Assembly (NCBI GenBank): GCA_947505055.1
Contig: CANNLO010000043.1
Location: 1-21,749 of the forward strand
Direction of reading: 5' to 3'
DNA from: Methylococcaceae bacterium
Lineage (GTDB): Bacteria > Pseudomonadota > Gammaproteobacteria > Methylococcales > Methylomonadaceae
Length of the DNA stretch: 21,749 nt
Below are positions 1 to 6,249 of the stretch, in pieces. The translations under genes and the position numbers were made by a program. Each line of letters opens with the position of its first letter. The first letter of the stretch is position 1. The notes beneath the pieces were generated by a model. That model was not told the origin of the DNA and ran no database searches. It worked only from the letters and a program-made list of their open reading frames with translations.

Positions 1-406
1 AGCTACACTACAAACTATAGTACGGGGGGGGGTTAGTGGCACTTGGGGGCTTGTTGGATAATTGCAATTGAATGGCGGCTATACGTAAGACAGCAGGCAT
101 AGGAAAGTTGAGGGCGACTGTCTGCAAGGGTCGATAATTGCCTGTGATCTTCTCGAAACATTGCGAGCACGAACGTCAGGTATCTGGATTTTTAGCATTT
201 AATAAATCCGGAAAATCCCACCTATACCGCATTTTTAAAGTGTTTAAATTAATTCGCTTAGTTGAAACGCCCCTTATAAAAAGGACTCAGCTGATGAACA
301 AAATTTCTATGATGGTTAAAGTGAGGCTATCAAATCCTATTTGATAGCCAATTTAATAATATACTTATTTAGCAGCCAGAAGGGGCATTATGGAGTGTGA
401 TAATAA
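1..406. other. Gene-poor left end, no convincing gene
   Basis: I find no recognisable gene in this stretch. It opens with a run of nine G (24-32), unusual in an AT-leaning sequence. The longest open frame (138-344, plus, TTG start, 68 residues) has no visible ribosome binding site and no recognisable motif, so I do not call it. Stop codons are frequent in all frames near the right edge. The stretch reads like decayed DNA or ordinary intergenic sequence next to the broken gene that follows. Confidence 0.5.
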
Positions 407-580
407 TTTTTTCAACTGTTTAAAATAAACGCTGAAATAGAGGGCAGTAACAAATATGACAATACAAAGGATGCTCTGACCGCTGACGCTCAAATCGCGT
501 GTTATGTTGACGAAGGCTTATCCAGTCAACAATAAATTGCGAATGTTGCTTTAGATTCGACTGTTTGTGCATCTGTTACC

Positions 581-1003
581 ATGAGGGAATATTCTGACAC
601 TATAAAAGCAGATATGCCCTCACTGATTAGACAGTTGCGCAGCCAATGCAGTAACTTTAATGCTGAAGAGACTTTGATAGCACAGGCCATAACATTGGAC
701 GCCATTTTCAACGACCTTGCTACACAAGCGGCTTGTGTTGGCTGGAATACGAATACCGATAAAGCCGAGCAGCTCTTGAGACTTGGTTTGCGCGCTCAAA
801 ATCAGTGCGGTAAAACACTACAACTGATTCTTCAAAATCAGCAGAACAAACTATTAGTGGAAAAACAAAATGGCAGCGAGAAAGTGGCCAGAAGAACAGA
901 AACTAAGGCAATCGGAAGCCATAAGACAGTGGCAACCCTGGCAGTCGTCAAAGGGAGCAATAACAGAGGCAGGCAAAACCAAGGTGTCAAAAAATGCATT
1001 TAA
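581..1003 (+). CDS. Uncharacterised protein, probably an N-terminally truncated gene
   Basis: The 140-residue product is of unknown function. It resembles a family of small uncharacterised proteobacterial proteins that share a stretch like 'AxLIAQAxTLDAIFNDLA' (here about residues 28-48) and 'LRLGLRAQNQC' (about residues 66-76). I recall such proteins from methanotrophs and nitrifiers; no search was run. The same frame stays open and family-like just upstream of the ATG (codons from 536, reading IANVALDSTVCASVT), but a TAA at 533-535 cuts it off. Before that stop the frame is open back to 407 without a usable start codon. The called ATG has no good Shine-Dalgarno sequence. The likeliest reading is a gene that lost its N-terminal part to a nonsense mutation. 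Its 3' end overlaps the next gene in another frame. No signal peptide or membrane segment is visible. Confidence 0.5.
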   Translation: MREYSDTIKADMPSLIRQLRSQCSNFNAEETLIAQAITLDAIFNDLATQAACVGWNTNTDKAEQLLRLGLRAQNQCGKTLQLILQNQQNKLLVEKQNGSEKVARRTETKAIGSHKTVATLAVVKGSNNRGRQNQGVKKCI

Positions 1004-1076
1004 AGGTGGTTATCGACTGTTGATAAGGGATTTGGCGGAGGTCTTACGAGAACAAAAACAATTATTAGGCAAATAA
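870..1076 (+). CDS. Small uncharacterised basic protein, overlapping the gene before it
   Basis: The 68-residue basic protein is of unknown function. Its layout is recognisable: an Arg/Lys/Gln-rich start, a 'RQWQPWQSSKGAITEAGKTK' segment (residues 19-38), then 'VSKNAFKGG' (39-47) and a C-terminal helix 'LLIRDLAEVLREQKQLL'. Many proteobacterial genomes carry short proteins with the same 'W.PW..S.G...EGK...S.NA.KGG' pattern, to my recollection always without assigned function. The ATG at 870 lies inside the upstream gene, in the +1 frame relative to it, and 134 bases are shared. Stop at 1074-1076. It looks intact, unlike its upstream neighbour. The charge and lack of hydrophobic segments suggest a cytoplasmic protein. 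Confidence 0.5.
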   Translation: MAARKWPEEQKLRQSEAIRQWQPWQSSKGAITEAGKTKVSKNAFKGGYRLLIRDLAEVLREQKQLLGK

Positions 1077-1448
1077 ATAAAACATAACCCTCACGTATCC
1101 ACTCAATGTCCCCAAGCCTCTACTATGACAAATTTTAACCTATGCTTGGTGAGATGAAATCTCAAGGTCAGATCAATGGGTTTAAGCAATTATAATATAG
1201 TGTAATGGATTTTACGGTCTAGTGGCTAAGCCACCTTGGTTACAATTTAGAAATCTCAATCGACAGAGATTAACTTTTTATTGTAAAAGTGAGGTCATTT
1301 ATTATGCTTGGATATTGGCACGTGTTACGGGTGTTTTTTGTCATTCAAAATATATTATAGGAAAGTATTGAGCGAGTTAAGCGTTCCCAATCTTACTGTA
1401 GATTGCTTTTGAAAGTTGACCCTGAGTTGACCCGTAAATTTCAGGCAT
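1077..1448. other. Intergenic stretch without a gene
   Basis: No gene is supported here. Small structures are visible: a palindrome with 6-base arms (GTGGCT-A-AGCCAC, 1222-1234), a weak AT-rich hairpin (AATCTC/GAGATT, 1252-1271), and a direct repeat of the 9-mer AGTTGACCC at 1414-1422 and 1425-1433, spaced by 11 bases. An 18-codon frame starts at 1303 but has no support. The stretch lies just beyond the 3' end of the tRNA-Leu gene. Confidence 0.4.
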
Positions 1449-1480
1449 AAAAAAAGAGCTTTGCGGTTGCATAAGCCCTT
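1449..1480 (-). terminator. Rho-independent terminator of tRNA-Leu
   Basis: Read on the minus strand, an 8-base stem AAGGGCTT/AAGCTCTT (one G-U pair) encloses a short loop and is followed directly by a run of T. It starts 9 bases past the encoded CCA end of the tRNA, so it most likely ends the tRNA transcript. Confidence 0.75.
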
Positions 1481-1488
1481 GATATTTA

Positions 1489-1575
1489 TGGTGCCTCGGG
1501 CCGGAGTCGAACCGGCACGTCCTTACGAACGAGGGATTTTAAGTCCCTTGCGTCTACCAATTTCGCCACCGAGGC
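1489..1575 (-). tRNA. tRNA-Leu, anticodon UAA
   Basis: This is an 87-base class II tRNA. The acceptor stem is GCCTCGG/CCGAGGC, followed by discriminator A and a genome-encoded CCA (complement of 1489-1491). The D-arm contains TTGGTAGACGC, the anticodon stem is AGGGA/TCCCT, and the loop CTTAAAA places anticodon TAA at 1539-1541. The long variable arm (CGTTCGTAAGGACG) is typical of leucine tRNAs, and the T-arm reads GTTCGAGTC. It decodes UUA and, by wobble, UUG. The gene stands alone with its own terminator. Leucine tRNA genes are frequent integration sites for genomic islands, and the decayed region lies on its 3' side. Confidence 0.97.
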
Positions 1576-1599
1576 ATCGATAACTTTGATAAGACCGCT

Positions 1600-1628
1600 A
1601 TTATATAGCATCTAGCAAAATAAACCAG
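1600..1628 (-). promoter_or_regulatory. Candidate promoter of tRNA-Leu
   Basis: On the minus strand a perfect -10 hexamer TATAAT (1600-1605) ends 24 bases before the tRNA 5' end. Seventeen bases upstream sits CTGGTT (1623-1628), a poor match to a -35 box. The -10 element is persuasive; the -35 assignment is weak. Confidence 0.45.
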
Positions 1629-1727
1629 ACCCAGCATTAAAAAAGCTTAGCCACGGAAATTTTGTAGGGATTAAATAATCTGCATAAATTATATTCTTAT
1701 AAAAAGTTTAATTTTTAAACACTTGTT

Positions 1728-1755
1728 TTGAAAATATTTACATACCTAATAAAAT
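1728..1755 (+). promoter_or_regulatory. Candidate sigma-70 promoter for the SNF2 helicase gene
   Basis: TTGAAA (1728-1733) and TAAAAT (1750-1755) are separated by 16 bases, a fair match to the -35/-10 consensus. Transcription would start near 1762, about 50 bases before the helicase ATG. The surrounding AT-rich DNA makes chance matches likely, so this is moderate evidence. Confidence 0.45.
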
Positions 1756-1812
1756 AGTGCCAGATTGCAGTACAATAAGCTCCTTATCTAACTGTTTACG
1801 CTTAAAATACTA

Positions 1813-4800
1813 ATGAATAAACAAAAAAAACTACTGCGTTCTGATATACGCTACGAATGTGGCGATGCTTTTTATGAGCGTGGACGTAGTTATTTTGAAA
1901 AGGGTTCGGTCCTTGGTCTGGATATTAAAAGCGAAGGGGCCCTTTTTGTCCAACTTAATTCATCGGTCAAAGGCAGCCATAAAACACCCTACAAGCAAAA
2001 TATCCGCATAATTTGGCGGCCAGACTTTAGTGCGGCAGAAATTGAAGGGGACTGCACTTGTCCAATTGCTTATAACTGTAAGCATGTTGCTGCGGCTTGC
2101 CTAAATTATCAAAATTCCGATAAGCTTATTTCGACAGCGGTTGTAAAACCGAGCTGTATTGACTGGCTCGACACACTACATCAAAAAGTCCCCAAGCAGA
2201 TTGATGTCCAGGATGAGTTTATTGCGTATATTCTAAAACCAGGTCATGTAAAACATGAATATACCGTTGAGTTTTTAATTACTAAGGCAAAGAAAACCGG
2301 CGGTCTGAATAAAGGTAGAAAAACCACTTTAAATAACCTTCGTTACAGTTATTCCTATCTTAATTATGTGCAACCGGAAGATCAGGAAATTTCAAAGTTG
2401 TTGACTGCACTAAATCCGACTTTTAAAGATGAACCACTGATTTTAGGATCGACTGGATATTTGGCATTATCCAAGCTACTGAAAACAGGCCGGTTGTATT
2501 CGCAAAATACAGATAAGGCTCCGCTAATAAAAGGATCGGATCGCGATCTATCATTTATGTGGCAAACAGACGAGTCAGGGGCTTATCAATTAGTTGTAAA
2601 AATCGAACCCCTTGCGGTTATTTTGCTGACTGAACCACCGCAATATCTAGATGAATCTTTTGGTGTGATAGGCGCTGTCAATACTCACAAGCTTTCGCTT
2701 GAACAATTAAAAAATATTCTGTCTGCACCATTAATACCAGCTGAATATGCCGATGAATTTAGTCAGCGCCTGATTATTGAACATCCTGGACTACCTTTAC
2801 CGGCACCTAGAGAAGTTGAATTGATCGAGACAGATCAGCTTAAACCAACACCAAGGCTTTTATTGTTTGGTCATCAGATCAATACGCAACAATATAGTCA
2901 TTATATGGCGGTTACTTTTGATTATGGCGAGTGGAGGATTTCTGCAATTCCTTTTGAAGACTATAGTGTGGTAAAAACCGAGTTGGGCTTGGTGCGGATT
3001 AAACGGAACCTGGACATTGAGCAACAGGAAGTTCAGCGATTGACAGAACTTGGTTTTATGTCCACTACCTCCATGGAAATCAGTAAGCAAGAACTGTTTT
3101 TGTATAGCCCGGGGCAAATATCTCAAATGGACAGTGCCGCGCGCTGGGGCAATTTCCTGCAAAATACATTATTGGAACTGGAACAAGACGGCTGGCTTAT
3201 TGAAATTGATGAAAGCTTTTTACTTAATTTCCAAACTGCGAAAAATTGGGATGCCGAAATCAGTGAAGGACAGAATGACTGGTTTGAAATGCGTTTTAAC
3301 ATTGACATTGATGGACAATCTTTGCCTTTATTGCCGTTGATTATGCCGATTTTGGAAAACTATGATCTGGAAAATTTGCCAGAAATGCTCAGTATTCCTT
3401 TGGGCGACCATAATTATTTGAATTTGCCCTGCGATAAAATAAGACCGTTTTTAAATGTGTTACTTGAACTGTTTAACAGTAGCACGCTGGATAAAGACGG
3501 CTCGTTAAAACTATCTCGATTTAATGCAGCCTTGCTGGCCGATTTGGAAGAGCATAACTATGGATTATTCTCTATCAGTGGTGGTGAGGCGCTACGCGAA
3601 CTGGGACAAAAATTAAAAAACTTTACCGGTATTCAGGATGTTGCACCGCCCAGCAATCTGCAGGCGGAATTACGTCATTATCAGCAACAAGGTCTCAATT
3701 GGCTTCAGTTCTTACGCGAATATAAGTTCTCCGGCATTCTTGCTGATGATATGGGCTTGGGGAAAACCATCCAGACGCTCGCACATTTGTTGGTGGAAAA
3801 ACAAAGCGGCCGAATGAGTTTACCCAGTTTGATTATTGCACCGACCAGTTTAATGAGCAATTGGCGACGTGAAACCGAACGCTTTACGCCGGATTTGAAA
3901 ATCCTGATTTTACAGGGTACCGAACGCAAACAACTGTTTTATAAGATAAGGGACTATGATCTGATTTTGACAACATATCCTTTGCTATCTCGTGATGAAG
4001 AAACGTTGCTGGAACATGAGTATCATTATCTGATTCTGGACGAGGCACAAACCATTAAAAATCCACTTTCCAAAGCGGCGCGTCTGGTCCGTCAGATTAA
4101 AGTCAATCACCGACTTTGTTTAACCGGCACACCCATGGAAAATCATTTGGGTGAACTTTGGGCGCAATTTGACTTTTTGATGCCGGGCTTTTTAAGCGAC
4201 AGCGCAACATTTAAAAAACGTTATCGCACGCCGATTGAATTGCATGGTGACAGTGAGCAAAGATCGCGGTTGTCACATCGTGTTGCACCTTTTATGCTCC
4301 GACGCACCAAACAGGAAGTCGCTACCGAATTGCCGCCCAAAACCGAAATTATTCGCTCGGTGCCGTTGTATCCAAAACAGGCTGCGTTATATGAAAGTAT
4401 TCGTTTGACGATGGAGAAAAAGGTGCGTGATGCGATTTCGCAAAAAGGATTGTCGCGCAGTCATATTACCATTCTCGATGCCTTGCTTAAGCTTCGCCAA
4501 ACCTGTTGCGACCCTCGTACACTGAGGCTTGTCGAAGCGCAAAAAGTACACGAATCAGCCAAGCTTGATTTGCTGATGGAGATGTTACCGGAACAATTGG
4601 AAGAGGGTCGTCGAATATTGGTATTCTCCCAGTTCACTCGAATGATTGCGCTGATTGAAAACGAACTAAACTCACGTAACATTGGTTACGCCAAATTGAC
4701 CGGTCAAACGCGTAATCGCGATGAAGCTATTGAGTTATTTAAAAGTGGTGAGGTCAATGTTTTTCTGATTAGTCTGAAAGCTGGCGGAGTAGGTTTAAAT

Positions 4801-5067
4801 CTGACTGAAGCTGATACTGTTATTATTTATGATCCTTGGTGGAATCCGGCGGCAGAAAGTCAGGCTGCAGACCGTGCTCATCGAATAGGTCAAGATAAAC
4901 CGGTTTTTGTTTATAAATTGATCACCGAAAATACCGTAGAAGAAAAGATTATCGCCATGCAAGATAAAAAACGAGCCTTGGCTGAAGGTATTTACAAAGA
5001 TGGCAATAAAGAGGAATCATTAAAACTGACAGCGGAAGATCTGACTGCTTTGTTTGAACCAATGTGA
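1813..5067 (+). CDS. SWIM zinc finger / SNF2 family DEAD-like helicase
   Basis: The 1084-residue protein is a superfamily 2 ATPase of the SNF2 family, expected to translocate on double-stranded DNA and remodel DNA-protein complexes such as stalled RNA polymerase. An N-terminal SWIM zinc finger is clear: Cys81-x-Cys83-x5-Cys89-x-His91. A long middle region (about 130-600) has no motif I recognise. The ATPase core starts near residue 620: Walker A DDMGLGKT (645-652), Walker B DEAQ (743-746) and motif III LTGTPMEN from 770. The C-terminal helicase lobe has VFSQFTRM (from 937), the stretch LKAGGVGLNLTEADTVI, and motif VI DRAHRIGQ (1020-1027). All catalytic motifs are intact. There is no strong Shine-Dalgarno before the ATG, but no better start fits the SWIM domain. 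It stands alone downstream of the tRNA gene and converges with the membrane-protein gene 12 bases away. It is not the shorter RapA type; its cellular role in bacteria is not established. Confidence 0.93.
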   Translation: MNKQKKLLRSDIRYECGDAFYERGRSYFEKGSVLGLDIKSEGALFVQLNSSVKGSHKTPYKQNIRIIWRPDFSAAEIEGDCTCPIAYNCKHVAAACLNYQNSDKLISTAVVKPSCIDWLDTLHQKVPKQIDVQDEFIAYILKPGHVKHEYTVEFLITKAKKTGGLNKGRKTTLNNLRYSYSYLNYVQPEDQEISKLLTALNPTFKDEPLILGSTGYLALSKLLKTGRLYSQNTDKAPLIKGSDRDLSFMWQTDESGAYQLVVKIEPLAVILLTEPPQYLDESFGVIGAVNTHKLSLEQLKNILSAPLIPAEYADEFSQRLIIEHPGLPLPAPREVELIETDQLKPTPRLLLFGHQINTQQYSHYMAVTFDYGEWRISAIPFEDYSVVKTELGLVRIKRNLDIEQQEVQRLTELGFMSTTSMEISKQELFLYSPGQISQMDSAARWGNFLQNTLLELEQDGWLIEIDESFLLNFQTAKNWDAEISEGQNDWFEMRFNIDIDGQSLPLLPLIMPILENYDLENLPEMLSIPLGDHNYLNLPCDKIRPFLNVLLELFNSSTLDKDGSLKLSRFNAALLADLEEHNYGLFSISGGEALRELGQKLKNFTGIQDVAPPSNLQAELRHYQQQGLNWLQFLREYKFSGILADDMGLGKTIQTLAHLLVEKQSGRMSLPSLIIAPTSLMSNWRRETERFTPDLKILILQGTERKQLFYKIRDYDLILTTYPLLSRDEETLLEHEYHYLILDEAQTIKNPLSKAARLVRQIKVNHRLCLTGTPMENHLGELWAQFDFLMPGFLSDSATFKKRYRTPIELHGDSEQRSRLSHRVAPFMLRRTKQEVATELPPKTEIIRSVPLYPKQAALYESIRLTMEKKVRDAISQKGLSRSHITILDALLKLRQTCCDPRTLRLVEAQKVHESAKLDLLMEMLPEQLEEGRRILVFSQFTRMIALIENELNSRNIGYAKLTGQTRNRDEAIELFKSGEVNVFLISLKAGGVGLNLTEADTVIIYDPWWNPAAESQAADRAHRIGQDKPVFVYKLITENTVEEKIIAMQDKKRALAEGIYKDGNKEESLKLTAEDLTALFEPM

Positions 5068-5079
5068 GTTGAGTATATC

Positions 5080-5517
5080 TTAAACTCTAAATTGCTTCAT
5101 CCATTGATAAAACGTGGTGTCAGTTACTTTATCATGCGCCCATTTTAGCCATGCAGTGATGTTGGTATAAATGATTTTTAAAAAAGCGAAGCTGAGTAAC
5201 TGTGATTTAGTCAAGGCAAAGACACGGGCTACCAGTAAAGTGCCGAGTAACTTGGCTAAAACTTCAATCAGCAAACCCTGTAAAATCAGTCCTTTCGCAA
5301 TCAAGAAAAATGCCAGGATATTGATGGGGGCAACGATCAATATTGGAATACTAAAAGCCACCAGCGCCATGTTTGGCTCCGTCTGCCTAAGCCACTGTTC
5401 AAGTTGCTCCAGGTGTAAGAATTGAGATAAAGAGCGTCCCAAAGCTGTCAGTAAATCCCAAAGCCATTCCTCAAGGATTAAGAAAATAGCTAAAAGCGAA
5501 AGTAATATTTTTTTCAT
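5080..5517 (-). CDS. Uncharacterised inner-membrane protein
   Basis: The 145-residue protein is hydrophobic and of unknown function. Residues 3-15 form a short hydrophobic start followed by the acidic-aromatic EEWLWDLL motif (16-23). Two strong membrane segments follow (about 50-75 and 80-102) and contain 'IPILIVAPINILAFFLIAKG' and 'LAKLLGTLLVARVFALT'. The C-terminal third is amphipathic and rich in Trp, Lys and Tyr. I recall similar small transmembrane proteins in beta- and gammaproteobacteria, all without function. The conserved-looking EEW and the Pro and Asn inside a membrane segment suggest more than a simple anchor, but no activity can be named. The gene ends 12 bases from the convergent helicase gene. 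Upstream, the terminator at 5587-5625 separates it from the next minus-strand gene, so it is probably transcribed alone. Confidence 0.75.
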   Translation of the reverse strand: MKKILLSLLAIFLILEEWLWDLLTALGRSLSQFLHLEQLEQWLRQTEPNMALVAFSIPILIVAPINILAFFLIAKGLILQGLLIEVLAKLLGTLLVARVFALTKSQLLSFAFLKIIYTNITAWLKWAHDKVTDTTFYQWMKQFRV

Positions 5518-5586
5518 GTTAAGTTAATATTTTTTGATTCTTTCAAGCTCTACGCAAAGTTCACTTAATTCAAACATAATGCCAAA

Positions 5587-5625
5587 TAAAAAAGGCTCGC
5601 CAGACTTCGCTTGGCGAACCTTTTT
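5587..5625 (-). terminator. Strong terminator, possibly bidirectional
   Basis: A 9-base stem, GGTTCGCCA/TGGCGAGCC on the minus strand (5612-5620 with 5594-5602, one wobble pair), has a 9-base loop and is followed by six T. It lies just downstream of the TIGR04073-type gene. On the plus strand the same hairpin is followed by TTTTT, so it could act both ways, though no plus-strand gene ends here. Confidence 0.85.
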
Positions 5626-5643
5626 ACCTTAAATTCGTAAAGG

Positions 5644-6198
5644 TTATTTCTTCATTTCTTTGTTAAATACCTCATCCAATTTCTGATTGGCTTCCTGTCT
5701 GTACTGCTTCGAGTTATCAATAGCTTGTGGTTTTGGCCCCGTTAAAACAGGAGCAGCAGTAGGCATTTGGATTTGAGTGTCAACAACGGGTTCTGCGATT
5801 TCTTGCGTTTTGTCCAAACGAAACGCAGGTCCATAAGTCGTATCCACATCAAAATCATCCCAGATATAAGTAGGTTGAGAGATGGGTTTAGTGGGTAGCG
5901 GTATGGTAATTAAATCGGCAATGCCAACGCCAAGACGTCCTGCTGTGTGAACCAGACCTTTAAATAATCCGCCCACAATTCCATAAAAAACATTGCTTTT
6001 ATTCGATGTGTTAATTATGTTTTTGGGGATTTCCAATGGGGCAGTAGTCAAATTAGCAAGGGCATTAACAGCTTTGCGACCCACTTTGCTGCCATAACTT
6101 GATTGACCCGACTGATTAGCAGCAAATGTTGCTGGGGCATGGACAGCTAGCAGACCAGTCAATAAAAAGAATACAAAAAAACGATTTACTTTACGCAT
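5644..6198 (-). CDS. Secreted protein of the exosortase-associated TIGR04073 type
   Basis: The 184-residue protein has a clear signal peptide: positive start MRKVNR, hydrophobic core to about residue 22, likely cleavage after ATFA (26/27). The mature part opens with the pattern of the family named 'exosortase system-associated protein, TIGR04073': 'GRKAVNALANLTTAPLEIPK' (40-59), a Gly-rich hydrophobic stretch 'GIVGGLFKGLVHTAGRLGVG' and an 'ADLITIPLP' segment. The family occurs in bacteria with exosortase/PEP-CTERM protein sorting; its own activity is unknown. The C-terminal 60 residues are Pro/Gln-rich and then charged, probably disordered, and carry no PEP-CTERM anchor. It should act in the periplasm or at the envelope. 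It starts 51 bases after tex ends and has its own terminator; a CAGG about 10 bases before the ATG may serve as ribosome binding site. Confidence 0.8.
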   Translation of the reverse strand: MRKVNRFFVFFLLTGLLAVHAPATFAANQSGQSSYGSKVGRKAVNALANLTTAPLEIPKNIINTSNKSNVFYGIVGGLFKGLVHTAGRLGVGIADLITIPLPTKPISQPTYIWDDFDVDTTYGPAFRLDKTQEIAEPVVDTQIQMPTAAPVLTGPKPQAIDNSKQYRQEANQKLDEVFNKEMKK

Positions 6199-6249
6199 GG
6201 CAAAACCTGTTGGTGTGTTTATAGTAAAATCAGTATAGCAGAGCTGGTA

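Noticed and set aside
138..344. Open frame of 68 residues on the plus strand
   Set aside because: TTG start, no ribosome binding site, no recognisable motif and no conserved-looking composition.
1222..1234. Palindrome GTGGCT-A-AGCCAC as an operator site
   Set aside because: No promoter or gene lies next to it; 13-base palindromes of this kind are expected by chance in a window this size.
1252..1271. Hairpin AATCTC/GAGATT followed shortly by a T-run
   Set aside because: The stem is short and AT-rich with an 8-base loop, and no gene ends upstream on the plus strand within reach other than the small gene ending at 1076.
1303..1359. 18-codon hydrophobic open frame
   Set aside because: The only Shine-Dalgarno-like GAGG is too far from the ATG, and there is no downstream gene for it to act as a leader.
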